From contig NZ_CP096563.1 of the NCBI RefSeq assembly GCF_023221595.1, positions 2,090,501 to 2,154,500 on the forward strand: DNA of 64,000 nt. The letters are read 5' to 3'. This document shows, piece by piece, positions 53,549 to 62,930 of the stretch. The notes beneath the pieces are model-generated. The model was not told where the DNA came from. It worked only from the letters and a program-made list of their open reading frames with translations, and made no database searches. Both the position numbers and the translations under genes were made by a program. Origin of the DNA: Rhodococcus qingshengii JCM 15477 (lineage in GTDB: Bacteria; Actinomycetota; Actinomycetes; Mycobacteriales; Mycobacteriaceae). Each line of letters starts with the position of its first letter. The stretch's first letter is position 1.

Positions 53549-54544
53549 GTGTCACTTCAGTTCTCCCCGTCCCGCGCCGCCGCTGTTCTCATCGCGGTCG
53601 CCTTGGTTTCGGCAGGTTGTTCCAAAGGTCAGGAATCAGAGTCGGCGTCTGCTGCGGAATCCTTCGCACAGCCGGTGTCCGTGACCAACTGCGATCGCGA
53701 GATGACCTTCGATTCGCCGCCGCAGCGCATCGTGTCTTTGAACGGACACGTCACCGAAGCCCTCATCGAGATCGGCGCGGGTGATCGGATTGTCGGGCGG
53801 GCGTACAGCGACAACCCGCCAACTGCCGAGACCGCCGATGTATTCAACAAGATTCCCAGCCTCTCCGATACGTTCCCCAGCATGGAGCAGGTTCTCGACG
53901 TCGATCCGGACTTCGTGGTCGGAGGAATGACCAGTGCCTTCAACGAGAAGCAAGGCCGTTCCCGAGACGCTTTCGGCGAGCGCGGAATCAACACCTTCCT
54001 CTTCTCGGAATACTGTGGCACCGGGTTCCCCGACATCGGATTGCTCGAGAACGACTACACGCAACTCGGTCGAGTCCTGGGCGTCGAAGATTCCGCCCGC
54101 GAGGTCGCAGAGGAGATCAGCGATGGTCTCGATTCCGTCCGCGCTTCGGTCGGAGACGCGGCGCCGGTACCGACCTTCTTCTACGACAGCGGTGACCAGG
54201 TTCCGACGACCATCGGCGGAGTCGGCGTCGGTCAATTGGTCGCGGAATACTCCGGCGTCTCGAACATCTTCGCCGAAGGGACAAAGCCCTACATCGACGC
54301 ATCGTGGGAAGCTGTTGCCGAGCGTGCACCCCAGGCGATCGTGGTCATCGACTACGGCGACAAGACAGCCGAGCAGAAGATCGACTTCCTCCGTGCCCAG
54401 CCGTTGATGGCGACCACCCCTGCTGTGCAGCAGAACCGGTTCGTCGTGGTTCCTCTCGCTGACCTGTTCGAGAGTTCACGGTTGGTGCGTTCGGCACAGA
54501 CCATCGCAACAGCCTTCCATCCAGGCGCTGACGCGGCGAAGTGA
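53549..54544 (+). CDS. Lipoprotein substrate-binding protein, BtuF-like
   Basis: 331 residues from GTG 53549, the first start that gives a signal peptide; lipobox VSAGC (Cys24). The periplasmic binding fold of the FecB/BtuF type is shown by RIVSLNGHVTEALIEIGAGDRIVGRAYSDNPP and FPDIGLLENDYTQLGRVLG. It delivers its ligand to the permease encoded next. The riboswitch upstream indicates a corrinoid, cobalt or something used in B12 synthesis. Cobalamin is most likely but not proven by sequence alone. Confidence 0.9.
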   Translation: MSLQFSPSRAAAVLIAVALVSAGCSKGQESESASAAESFAQPVSVTNCDREMTFDSPPQRIVSLNGHVTEALIEIGAGDRIVGRAYSDNPPTAETADVFNKIPSLSDTFPSMEQVLDVDPDFVVGGMTSAFNEKQGRSRDAFGERGINTFLFSEYCGTGFPDIGLLENDYTQLGRVLGVEDSAREVAEEISDGLDSVRASVGDAAPVPTFFYDSGDQVPTTIGGVGVGQLVAEYSGVSNIFAEGTKPYIDASWEAVAERAPQAIVVIDYGDKTAEQKIDFLRAQPLMATTPAVQQNRFVVVPLADLFESSRLVRSAQTIATAFHPGADAAK

Positions 54545-55581
54545 CCCGCACGCGTTACGGGTACGGCGCCCTGCTTGTCGGCTTGGCGGTCGCCTTGGCG
54601 ATCGTCCTGGGGTTGGCCGTCTCCTTGGGATCGGTTCGCATTCCCGTCGGTGACGTCTGGGCGATAGTCGGAGCCCGTTTGGCGCCAGGGACTTTCGAGA
54701 CGTGGTGGACCGCGGCGCGGGAGTCGATCGTGATCGACTCCCGCCTGCCACGTGCACTCACTGCCGCGGTGGTGGGTGCTTCGTTGGCGATGTCGGGCGC
54801 TGTTGCTCAGGCTGTCACACGGAATCCTCTTGCCGACCCGTATCTGCTCGGAGTTTCGTCGGGTGCGGGATTCATGGTGGTGCTCGTGTCGGTGCTGGGT
54901 TTCGGCGCCGGCCTCCTCGGGGTTTTCACGATTCCGGTCGCAGCATTCGTCGGGGCGATGATCCCGTTGTTTCTCGCACTGCTGATCGGCGGCCGGTATC
55001 CGCAGCCGACCGCGATCATTTTGGTGGGTGTCGCGCTCGCCCAGATATTCTCGGCGCTCATCACCTTTTGCATCCTGGTATTGGCCGATGATCGGCACGT
55101 GACGTCGGTGATGCACTGGATTGCCGGCGGATTCGGTGATGCACGATGGTCGACGCTGATCTTCCCGACGATCACACTGGCCGTCGTCGGCACAGCCCTT
55201 CTGTTCAGTTCGCGATGGATGGACGTTTTGCAGACCGGTGACGACGGGGCTGCTGCACTCGGTATGAACGTCCGACGGTTCCGTGTCTTGTCCTTGCTCG
55301 CGGTCTCCGTACTGGCGGGCGCAGCAGTCAGCGTTGCCGGTGGAATCGGTTTCATCGGTCTGCTGATCCCGCATCTGGCCGGCTTCATCGTCGGCACCAG
55401 AGCAATTCGACTGCTCCCTGCTGCAGCCCTGCTGGGCGCCGTCGCGATGGTTGCCGCGGATACCGCTGCGCGCTCGGTGGCACAATCCACTGAAGTTCCG
55501 GTCGGAGTGATCACGGCCCTCGTGGGTGCACCGATCTTCGTCTGGATGCTCTACCGGCAGTATCGGAGGCTCGAACAGTGA
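54541..55581 (+). CDS. FecCD-family ABC permease, BtuC-like
   Basis: 346 residues from GTG 54541, overlapping the binding-protein stop. About nine membrane helices with the family motifs RLPRALTAAVVGASLAMSGAVAQAVTRNPLADPYLLGVSSGAGF and the late IGFIGLLIPHLAGFIVGT. It forms the homodimeric pore of a vitamin B12 or siderophore type II importer. The stop lies inside the first unit of an 18-bp repeat that begins the next gene. Confidence 0.92.
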   Translation: MTRTRYGYGALLVGLAVALAIVLGLAVSLGSVRIPVGDVWAIVGARLAPGTFETWWTAARESIVIDSRLPRALTAAVVGASLAMSGAVAQAVTRNPLADPYLLGVSSGAGFMVVLVSVLGFGAGLLGVFTIPVAAFVGAMIPLFLALLIGGRYPQPTAIILVGVALAQIFSALITFCILVLADDRHVTSVMHWIAGGFGDARWSTLIFPTITLAVVGTALLFSSRWMDVLQTGDDGAAALGMNVRRFRVLSLLAVSVLAGAAVSVAGGIGFIGLLIPHLAGFIVGTRAIRLLPAAALLGAVAMVAADTAARSVAQSTEVPVGVITALVGAPIFVWMLYRQYRRLEQ

Positions 55582-55656
55582 CACAGGCCAGAACAGTGAC
55601 ACAGGCCAGAACAGTGACACAGGCCAGAACAGTGACACAGACCAGAACAGTGACAC
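55578..55656 (+). repeat. In-frame 18-bp tandem repeat at the ATPase gene start
   Basis: GTGACACAGGCCAGAACA is repeated at 55578, 55596, 55614 and 55632 (the last has one G-to-A change), followed by a partial copy at 55650. Each begins with an in-frame GTG that could start translation, and the unit encodes VTQART. The permease stop TGA is part of the first copy. Confidence 0.95.
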
Positions 55657-56447
55657 TCCCGAAAGACTCCGAAACTGCGCCCCTGCTCGAACTCGTCGAG
55701 ACCCGGGCGCGGCTCGGAAATCGCGAAGTGTTGCGCGGCATCACTTTCGCAGTCAAGTCCGGTGAAATATTGGGCTTGGTCGGGCCGAACGGCAGTGGCA
55801 AGACGACGGCGCTGCGCTGCTGCTACAACGCTTTGACGCCGACAGGTGGCGCAGTTCTGATCGATCAAGTCGACTCGACGACGCTCTCGCGTAAGGACAT
55901 CGCCCGAACTGTCTCGGCAAGTGTTCAAGAACCCACTGTCTCGGCAGGACTGTCGGTTCGTGAATCGATCGCGCTCGGACGAACTCCGCACCGCAGCTGG
56001 TTGGACCGAAGTACGGAGCGCGATACCACCATCGTGGACCGGTGCATCGAGCAGGTCGGTTTGGTCGAGCTTGCCGGACGAGACGTATCGACCCTGTCGG
56101 GTGGTGAGCGGCAACGTGTCTCGATAGCTCGCGCATTGGCTCAGGAGCCCAAGGTTCTGTTGTTGGACGAGCCGACCAATCATCTCGATCTTCGTCACCA
56201 GTTGATCGTGATGGAACTGCTTACCGAACTTGCGTCGGCGGGGCTCGCAGTTGTGGTCACGATGCACGATCTACGGTTGGCAGTCGAGTACTGCGACAAC
56301 CTTGCCGTGCTCACCGAAGGTGAACTCCGCGCGTGTGGGTCTACGGTCGAGGTGTTGGACGAGCCGTTGTTGGCCGAGGTTTTCGGCATCAGGGCGCGAG
56401 TCGAACGCGGAGTACGTCCGCGGATGGAGATATTGGGGCTGGCATGA
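55578..56447 (+). CDS. ABC transporter ATP-binding protein, BtuD-like
   Basis: 289 residues from the first GTG (55578); up to 24 N-terminal residues depend on which of five GTG codons is used, and GTG 55650 would give MTLPKDSETAPLL. Walker A GPNGSGKTT, Q-loop in SASVQEPTVSAG, signature LSGGERQRVSIARAL, Walker B VLLLDEPTNHLD and H-loop VVTMHDLRLA are all present. It supplies energy to the permease. ATGA links it to the FhuF-like gene. Confidence 0.92.
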   Translation: MTQARTVTQARTVTQARTVTQTRTVTLPKDSETAPLLELVETRARLGNREVLRGITFAVKSGEILGLVGPNGSGKTTALRCCYNALTPTGGAVLIDQVDSTTLSRKDIARTVSASVQEPTVSAGLSVRESIALGRTPHRSWLDRSTERDTTIVDRCIEQVGLVELAGRDVSTLSGGERQRVSIARALAQEPKVLLLDEPTNHLDLRHQLIVMELLTELASAGLAVVVTMHDLRLAVEYCDNLAVLTEGELRACGSTVEVLDEPLLAEVFGIRARVERGVRPRMEILGLA

Positions 56448-57214
56448 CGGAATCGGTGGCCGGGATCTACGCCCGTATGGCAGTAGCTGTGCCGTTCTTC
56501 GACAACCTGAGCGCGTATCCGGATACGGTGCCCGCGGTGTTGATGACCGACCCCCAGTGGTTGGCAGCACGTGTCGCCGATACGGCAGAGCGATGGGGGA
56601 GTGCGGACAGTCGAGTGAACGGCACGTTGTGGTGGTACTCGGCCAGCTCGACGCTGACCGGCATTCCGATCGGAACCGGGATGGTCACCGGGTTCGCGGC
56701 CGATCCATCGTTGGACGGTGGGCGGATCTTCTTGCGTGACAACGGCTATCTGGGCGGTTTTGCTGCCGGATCGGTCATCCCGATCTCGCGGAGTGTGGCG
56801 GAGTTGGGCCACGCGATGTTCCGCTCGCTCAATCCCGTGATCGAGGTACTCGCCGAGGTGTCCGGCGTTCGGCAGCAGGCGCTGTGGGCGATCACGACGG
56901 ACTCCATCGCCAATCGCAGCCTCGATGCCGCCGGTAATGCGCGGGAGCGCGGAAGTGCATTTGCGGCCGGTCTGATCGAAGTTCTCCGCGGTGAGAACCC
57001 GGGCATTCCGGTCCCGCGTTTCGTGGACGTGGATCGCAGAGAATCTGCTGTGCGCGTAAGTAATCCATTGACGCCGGTGGCATTCGGGCGACGCAGATTC
57101 ACGCAGCGGGCGTCGTGCTGCCTGATCTACGAGGTACCCGGTGAAGGCAAATGCACCAGTTGCCCGAAGCGCGCACCCGAAGATCGGGTGCGCGCCTTGG
57201 CTGCTCTGGTGTGA
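56444..57214 (+). CDS. FhuF-like 2Fe-2S ferric/corrinoid reductase
   Basis: 256 residues from ATG 56444, overlapping the ATPase stop. The C-terminus has CC-x10-C-x2-C (Cys225, Cys226, Cys237, Cys240), the 2Fe-2S pattern of FhuF siderophore-iron reductases. The rest is a weakly conserved FhuF/IucA-like domain with PLTPVAFGRRRFTQR just before the cysteines. FhuF reduces ferric siderophores in the cytoplasm. Here it is the last gene of a B12-controlled uptake operon, so it may reduce the corrinoid cobalt after import or handle an iron chelate taken up by the same system. Both remain guesses. Confidence 0.85.
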   Translation: MTESVAGIYARMAVAVPFFDNLSAYPDTVPAVLMTDPQWLAARVADTAERWGSADSRVNGTLWWYSASSTLTGIPIGTGMVTGFAADPSLDGGRIFLRDNGYLGGFAAGSVIPISRSVAELGHAMFRSLNPVIEVLAEVSGVRQQALWAITTDSIANRSLDAAGNARERGSAFAAGLIEVLRGENPGIPVPRFVDVDRRESAVRVSNPLTPVAFGRRRFTQRASCCLIYEVPGEGKCTSCPKRAPEDRVRALAALV

Positions 57215-57245
57215 CTGTGGGTGGGCGGATTCAGGTGTTATCGGA

Positions 57246-58778
57246 TCAGTGAGCTGCGACCTTGGAACGGTCGAGTCCCAGCGCGTCGGTCATCGTGAAG
57301 AACAGGTCGGTCTGGTCCGTGAGACCGCTGACGTTGGCCGCATGCGGGCCGAAAGCTGCTACGCGCAACTGAGTTCCGGTGTGTCCTTCGGACTCGACGG
57401 CCGGATCCTCGGACGTTCCGTAGCTGATCGTCATCTCCGAGCCGTCCTTGGTGGTCAGCTTGCGGGTCAGGCCGGGGTAGACGATTTCCTGGGCGCGCTC
57501 GACCGGGATGTTCTGGTCCTTGGCGATGGTGGCGATGTCGTCGGCGCTGACATTGGTGACGATCTGGCTGGTGTGAGCGTGGTCGGCTGTGACGATGACC
57601 AGGGTTTCTCCGTCGGTCTTCGCGAATTCGAGTGCCTTCTGCACAGCTTCGTCGAGGTCGACGGTTTCACCGATCTGACCGCATGCGTTGGCTGCGTGAT
57701 CCTGCTTGTCGATCGAGGCACCTTCGACCTGGAGGAAGAATCCGTTGTCGTTGACCTTCAGTAGGTCGATGGCCTTCTGAGTCATGTCCGCGAGCTTGGG
57801 CACGTCGGAGGTTCGCTTGGGGTTGTCGACGCAGGTTTCGGCGGGTTGCAGGTAACCGTCACGGGTGGCGACGGAGCCTTCCCAGCGGACGGGCATGTTG
57901 CCGTCGGCGAACAAGCCGAGCACGGGTGCATCCTGATCGGCCTTGCCGACCTCGTTCATCTCGGCGGCGTTCTTCACCAGCTGGTAGCCACGGGCGGCGG
58001 CCTGCTCATTGAGTGTCTTGCCCTGCCAGTCACCGGCTTTCGCAGTCTCGGCGAAGGACTTGGCGCCGCCGGCAAAGGTGACGTCGGCGCGGGTGTCGAG
58101 GAGCTGTTCGCTGATCGATCCCTTGCCGCCGTTCTCGAGGGCGTTCTCCGGGCAGGACTTGGACGTCGCCTCCGGTCCGTAGCACTTGCGGCCACTGACG
58201 TGCGCGACCTGCACTGCGGGGGTGGCGTCCTGCACCTCGGCGGTGGAGACGTTGCCGGTGGCCTTGCCGTTCGCCTTGGCGATCTCGAGGACGGTCGACT
58301 GGGCCTGCCCCTTGATGTCGACGGAAATCGCGCCGTTGTAGGTCTTGGTGCCGGTGGACCATGCCGATCCGCTGGCTGCGGAGTCGGTGACGTAGTCGGG
58401 CTTGCCGTCCTTGGTCAGTGCGTAGTGCGTGTACTGGCCGGTGATCGGCAGGGCGTCGAGGCCGGGGAAGCTGCCCGCAGCGCCTTCGGCGTAGTTGCGT
58501 GCGGCGGTGATCTCCGAGTCGCCCATGCCGTCCCCGATCAGGAGGATGACGTTCTTCGCGCCGGAGGCATTGACGGCGTCGCGCACTGCGGCCGACTGAT
58601 CACCGTCGATGCGACGAGCGCCACCGTTCGAGGACAGTTCGCCGGTCGCGGCGCGATCGACGGTCGCGCCGTTCGAGCCGGTGGCCTCGTCGGCGCTGCT
58701 GCTGCAGCCGGCAGCGGCCAGAACGGCGACGGCGCCGGCGACGGCCGTCAACCTACGTGTGTTGCGCGAGAACGACAT
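57246..58778 (-). CDS. phoA: PhoA-type alkaline phosphatase lipoprotein
   Basis: 510 residues from ATG 58778, preceded by AGGAG; longer in-frame starts are not supported. Signal peptide with lipobox AAAGC (Cys25). The catalytic serine is in [10 protein letters not shown] (Ser133), metal ligands occur in [11 protein letters not shown] (Asp83) and [10 protein letters not shown], and [27 protein letters not shown] is close to the Escherichia coli PhoA sequence. It frees phosphate from organic esters at the cell surface. It is divergent from dnaE2. A convincing PHO box was not found upstream. Confidence 0.9.
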   Translation of the reverse strand: MSFSRNTRRLTAVAGAVAVLAAAGCSSSADEATGSNGATVDRAATGELSSNGGARRIDGDQSAAVRDAVNASGAKNVILLIGDGMGDSEITAARNYAEGAAGSFPGLDALPITGQYTHYALTKDGKPDYVTDSAASGSAWSTGTKTYNGAISVDIKGQAQSTVLEIAKANGKATGNVSTAEVQDATPAVQVAHVSGRKCYGPEATSKSCPENALENGGKGSISEQLLDTRADVTFAGGAKSFAETAKAGDWQGKTLNEQAAARGYQLVKNAAEMNEVGKADQDAPVLGLFADGNMPVRWEGSVATRDGYLQPAETCVDNPKRTSDVPKLADMTQKAIDLLKVNDNGFFLQVEGASIDKQDHAANACGQIGETVDLDEAVQKALEFAKTDGETLVIVTADHAHTSQIVTNVSADDIATIAKDQNIPVERAQEIVYPGLTRKLTTKDGSEMTISYGTSEDPAVESEGHTGTQLRVAAFGPHAANVSGLTDQTDLFFTMTDALGLDRSKVAAH

Positions 58779-58944
58779 ACGAGTAGTACTCCTGGAAACA
58801 GTATGGATGGAGATTATGAACGCCGCTAATGATCTGGGGCGAAAGTGAACGGAGTGCAGACATGCGTACATCTGAATGTGACGAGACGGTGAGGGTTGAG
58901 ATTCGCTCTGTTGACTGTGGGTGAGTGACCTGTCAGACTGAATC

Positions 58945-58968
58945 TGCATCGAACATCAGTTCGATGCA
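58945..58968. promoter_or_regulatory. LexA (SOS) box upstream of dnaE2
   Basis: TCGAAC-ATCA-GTTCGA (58949-58964) matches the actinobacterial LexA consensus perfectly, and TGCA on each side extends the palindrome to 10-bp arms. It lies about 80 bases before the dnaE2 start. Confidence 0.93.
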
Positions 58969-59046
58969 TGTGGTGCGTCTTCCCTTTCGGCATCCTCGAG
59001 CAGTCGGTCGTCCCTGACGGCCGACTCGATCAGGTGCGAGGTCAGT

Positions 59047-62000
59047 GTGGGTTGGGGAAATGGGCCGCCGACGTGGTCCGAGATGGAACGGGTGCTTTCC
59101 GGACGACCCGGCCGTGTGGAACATGAGGATTTGTTTCCGGGCGATGGAAGCGACAGCCCCGCCTGGTCAAGAAAGCGCGGCGAGTACCACGCGGGCGAGC
59201 TCACCCGTGGTGCCGGTGTAGTTCCTTACGCAGAACTGCACGCTCACTCGGCCTTCAGTTTCCTCGACGGTGCATCACCGCCGGAAGAGCTGGTCGAGGA
59301 AGCAGTGCGTCTCGGGCTCGAAGCTATCGCCGTCACCGATCACGACGGCTTCTACGGCGTGGTGAGGTTTGCGGAAGCCGCACGTGAATGGGGAATGCGC
59401 ACCGTGTTCGGGGCCGAGTTGTCTCTGGATTCGGTACCCAGAACCGGCACGGCAGATCCCGGTGGAACGCACCTCCTGGTACTTGCCCGTGGGCAGGAAG
59501 GGTATCGCCGGCTCTCGCGGGAGATCGCTGCCGCGCATCTGGCGGGCGGCGAGAAGGGCAAACTGCAGTACGACTACGACGTGCTGACCGAAGCGGCCGG
59601 TGGCCACTGGCAGATCCTGACCGGGTGCCGGAAAGGTCATGTGCGGCAAGCCTTGACGTCGGGTGGTCGCGAAGCAGCGGCGGATGCCTTGGGGGATCTG
59701 GTCGAGCGTTTCGGGGCGGAGCGAGTGTCGGTGGAACTCACTCATCATGGGTTGGCGGAGGACGACGAGCGCAATGCCGTTCTGGCCGAATTGGCGAGAG
59801 AGCATGGACTACGTACGGTGGCGACCACCGCCGCGCACTTCGCCGCTCCTCCGCGTCGACGCCTCGCCATGGCAATGGCGGCTGTGCGGTCGCGTCAAAG
59901 CTTGGACGAGGCAGCAGGATGGTTGGCCCCTACCGGCGGAGCGCACCTGCGGTCCGGCGCGGAGATGGCGGCACTGTTCTCGCTCTATCCCGAGGCTGTC
60001 AGTGGTGCCGCCGATCTTGGTCGTGAGTGCGCTTTCGATCTCAAGCTCATCGCGCCCAAATTGCCACCGTTCGACGTGCCAGCCGGGCATACCGAGGCGT
60101 CGTGGTTGCGTGAGCTCACCATGGTGGGGGCGCTGGAACGTTACGGACCGCCGGAAGGTGCACCGAAGGCATACGAACAGCTCGAACATGAACTTGCCAT
60201 CATCGAGGGATTGAACTTTCCCGGATATTTCCTGGTGGTGCATGACATCGTGTCGTTCTGCAAGAACAACGACATCCTCTGTCAGGGAAGAGGTTCCGCT
60301 GCGAACTCGGCGGTGTGTTACGCGATCGGCATCACCAATGTCGATCCGGTTCGCAACAAACTGCTGTTCGAGAGGTTTCTTGCGCCTGAACGTGACGGCC
60401 CGCCGGACATCGACGTGGACATCGAGTCCGACCGCCGGGAAGAGGCGATCCAGCACGTGTACGCGAAGTACGGGCGTACGTATGCCGCGCAGGTCGCCAA
60501 TGTCATCACCTATCGAGGAAAGTCGTCGGTGCGGGACATGGCTCGGGCGCTGGGCTTTTCGCAGGGACAGCAAGATGCGTGGAGTAAGCAGGTCGGCCGG
60601 TGGGGTGGTATCGACAAGAATGCGGATACCGATATTCCGCGTCCGGTACTCGAACTGGCGGCGCAGATCGAAGGCTATCCGCGGCACCTCGGTATCCACT
60701 CGGGCGGCATGGTCATCTGCGATCGTCCCATCGCCGACGTCTGCCCGGTGGAGTGGGCGCGGATGGCCAATCGCAGTGTCCTGCAATGGGACAAGGACGA
60801 TTGCGCTGCCGCTGGGCTGGTCAAGTTCGATCTGCTCGGCCTCGGCATGCTCTCAGCTTTGCACTACATGATGGACCTGGTAGCCGAACACAAAGGCATC
60901 ACAGTCGATTTGGCGCAACTCGATCTGTCGGAAACAGCGGTGTACGAGATGTTGCAGCGGGCAGATTCGGTGGGTGTGTTCCAAGTGGAATCACGTGCGC
61001 AGATGGCGACACTGCCGCGTCTGAAGCCTCGAAACTTCTACGACCTGGTAGTCGAGGTCGCGCTCATCCGTCCGGGGCCGATCCAAGGCGGATCAGTGCA
61101 TCCGTACATTCGTCGGCGCAACAAACTCGAACCTGTGTCCTACGACCATCCGTCGCTCGAGAAGGCACTCGAACGCACGTTGGGGGTTCCGCTGTTCCAG
61201 GAACAGTTGATGCAGATGGCCGTCGACGTTGCGGGCTTCACGCCGTCCGAGGCCGATCAATTGCGTCGGGCAATGGGATCGAAACGCTCCACCGAGAAGA
61301 TGGAACAACTGCGCGCGAGGTTCTATCAGGGCATGCGAGACCTACACGGCATCGGTGACGAGGTTGCCGACCGGATCTACGAAAAGCTTTATGCATTCGC
61401 TAATTTCGGTTTCCCGGAAAGCCATTCACAGAGTTTTGCCGCGCTGGTCTTCTACTCCTCGTGGTTCAAACTTCATCATCCCGCTGCGTTCTGCGCCGGA
61501 CTTCTGCGCGCGCAGCCCATGGGTTTCTACTCGCCGCAGTCCTTGGTTGCCGATGCGCGCCGGCACGGAGTGCAGGTACACGGTGCAGACATCAATGTCA
61601 GCCTCGCGCATGCCACCGTCGAGGCAGGTGGATTCGAGGTTCGGCTGGGGCTGGGGGAAGTGCGCAACATCGGCGATGCACTCGCCGAGAAAATTGTCGA
61701 ACAGCGCGACCTCGGTGGACCATTCACGTCGTTTCTCGATCTGACGGGGCGGGTGGAACTGACTACCGCACAAGCTGAATCGCTGGCGACCGCCGGTGCG
61801 CTAGCCAGCTTCGGTATCTCGCGTAGAGAAGCGCTGTGGGCAGCGGGCGCTGCGGCGGGGGAGCGCCCCGACCGCTTGCCCGGTATCGGTGCGTCGGTCA
61901 CAGCTCCCACCTTGCCCGGCATGAGCGACGTCGAATTGGCGGCGGCGGATGTCTGGGCGACAGGAGTATCTCCCGACACGTACCCGACACAATTCCTCCG

Positions 62001-62334
62001 CCCACAGCTCGACGCGCTCGGCGTGGTGCCGGCGTCGAGACTTCTCGACATCCCGGACGGTGACCGTGTGCTGGTGGGGGGAGCAGTCACACACCGGCAG
62101 CGTCCGGCCACAGCTGCGGGCGTCACGTTCATCAACCTCGAGGACGAAACCGGCATGGTCAACGTCGTGTGTTCGGTGGGGTTGTGGGCAAAGTACCGAA
62201 AATTGGCAAATACGGCGCCGGCGTTGCTTATTCGAGGGAAGGTGCAGAATGCAGAAGGCGCTGTCACCGTCGTGGCAGACCGGATGCAGCTGATGGATCT
62301 GCGAGTTACGGCCAAATCGCGAGACTTCCGTTAA
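59047..62334 (+). CDS. dnaE2: Error-prone DNA polymerase DnaE2
   Basis: 1095 residues. The GTG start gives MGWGNGPPTWSEMERVL, matching the start of mycobacterial DnaE2. PHP domain at about residues 60-330 (YAELHAHSAFSFLDGA, AVTDHDGFYG), polymerase palm with GRGSAANSAVCYAIGIT and PDIDVDIESDRREE (catalytic aspartates), finger helices, helix-hairpin-helix near 880 and an OB-fold (VLVGGAVTHRQRPATAAGVTFINLEDETGMVN). It copies damaged DNA with ImuA' and ImuB and is induced by the LexA site upstream. This is the main route of damage-induced mutation in mycobacteria. Confidence 0.96.
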   Translation: MGWGNGPPTWSEMERVLSGRPGRVEHEDLFPGDGSDSPAWSRKRGEYHAGELTRGAGVVPYAELHAHSAFSFLDGASPPEELVEEAVRLGLEAIAVTDHDGFYGVVRFAEAAREWGMRTVFGAELSLDSVPRTGTADPGGTHLLVLARGQEGYRRLSREIAAAHLAGGEKGKLQYDYDVLTEAAGGHWQILTGCRKGHVRQALTSGGREAAADALGDLVERFGAERVSVELTHHGLAEDDERNAVLAELAREHGLRTVATTAAHFAAPPRRRLAMAMAAVRSRQSLDEAAGWLAPTGGAHLRSGAEMAALFSLYPEAVSGAADLGRECAFDLKLIAPKLPPFDVPAGHTEASWLRELTMVGALERYGPPEGAPKAYEQLEHELAIIEGLNFPGYFLVVHDIVSFCKNNDILCQGRGSAANSAVCYAIGITNVDPVRNKLLFERFLAPERDGPPDIDVDIESDRREEAIQHVYAKYGRTYAAQVANVITYRGKSSVRDMARALGFSQGQQDAWSKQVGRWGGIDKNADTDIPRPVLELAAQIEGYPRHLGIHSGGMVICDRPIADVCPVEWARMANRSVLQWDKDDCAAAGLVKFDLLGLGMLSALHYMMDLVAEHKGITVDLAQLDLSETAVYEMLQRADSVGVFQVESRAQMATLPRLKPRNFYDLVVEVALIRPGPIQGGSVHPYIRRRNKLEPVSYDHPSLEKALERTLGVPLFQEQLMQMAVDVAGFTPSEADQLRRAMGSKRSTEKMEQLRARFYQGMRDLHGIGDEVADRIYEKLYAFANFGFPESHSQSFAALVFYSSWFKLHHPAAFCAGLLRAQPMGFYSPQSLVADARRHGVQVHGADINVSLAHATVEAGGFEVRLGLGEVRNIGDALAEKIVEQRDLGGPFTSFLDLTGRVELTTAQAESLATAGALASFGISRREALWAAGAAAGERPDRLPGIGASVTAPTLPGMSDVELAAADVWATGVSPDTYPTQFLRPQLDALGVVPASRLLDIPDGDRVLVGGAVTHRQRPATAAGVTFINLEDETGMVNVVCSVGLWAKYRKLANTAPALLIRGKVQNAEGAVTVVADRMQLMDLRVTAKSRDFR

Positions 62335-62568
62335 CGCCTGATTCTGGCCACCATGTTAGTGCCGAGAGACAGTTTTGTGCCGAGAGGACAAATGTGGAGC
62401 TCAACTCTGACCTCCGAGCATATGGTGCGGGTCACATTTGCTCCCTAGGGTTGTCGCTTGAGCGCGATCGATTCACCACACGCAGCCGCGGTCAGTTGCC
62501 TTGCGCGTGAATATCGTCGCCTTCCAAACGCGCTGAACCAAAAGCACTTCGAGTCGAAGAGGAACTTC

Positions 62569-62916
62569 ATGAGCACAGCGATTCTCGTCGCACACGTACA
62601 CCCCGCCGATCCGTCTTCGGAGGATGCGTTCAACCGCTGGTACGACGACGTGCATATTCCGCAGGTCGTCGAACGAGTGCCCGGAGTTGTCTCCGCCTCC
62701 AGATTCTTCCTGGCGGATGTGCAGTTGCTGCCCGAGGATGCATTGCCCGCGCGCCGCTACCTGAGCATCTATCAACTCGACACGGAAGATCTCGCGGGCA
62801 CCGCGCAGGCGTTGGGAAGTGCTTTGGGCGACGGAACTCTCGACATGTCCGAGGCCATCGCGACCACCGGCGACACCGGACCCGAATTGCTTTTCTACGT
62901 CCCGACCGAGAATTGA
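62569..62916 (+). CDS. EthD-like dimeric alpha/beta-barrel protein
   Basis: 115 residues from ATG 62569 (GAGGAAC upstream). The ferredoxin-like fold is suggested by AILVAHVHPADPSSEDAFNRWYDDVHIPQVVERVPGVVSASRFFLAD, with NRWYDDVHIP as in EthD/DUF4286-type proteins, small partners or isomerases in catabolic operons. It lies 15 bases before a short-chain dehydrogenase gene and begins a new unit after dnaE2. In the 234-base gap before it, CAAATGTG/CACATTTG (62389-62440) is the only dyad seen. Confidence 0.75.
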   Translation: MSTAILVAHVHPADPSSEDAFNRWYDDVHIPQVVERVPGVVSASRFFLADVQLLPEDALPARRYLSIYQLDTEDLAGTAQALGSALGDGTLDMSEAIATTGDTGPELLFYVPTEN

Positions 62917-62930
62917 AGGGGAACGCTGAC

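Noticed and set aside
55578..55656. Possible CRISPR array
   Set aside because: Units are directly adjacent without spacers, so it is a tandem repeat inside a coding region.
55551..56267. A minus-strand frame with repeated SLFWPV units
   Set aside because: It is the reverse reading of the 18-bp repeat at the ATPase gene start; the plus strand is a proven ABC ATPase frame.
58779..58944. PHO box for phoA
   Set aside because: Only weak GTCAC/GTCAAC-like fragments without the 11-base spacing; not enough to call.
59809..60786. A 325-codon frame opposite dnaE2
   Set aside because: Lies within the polymerase domain and lacks any domain signal.
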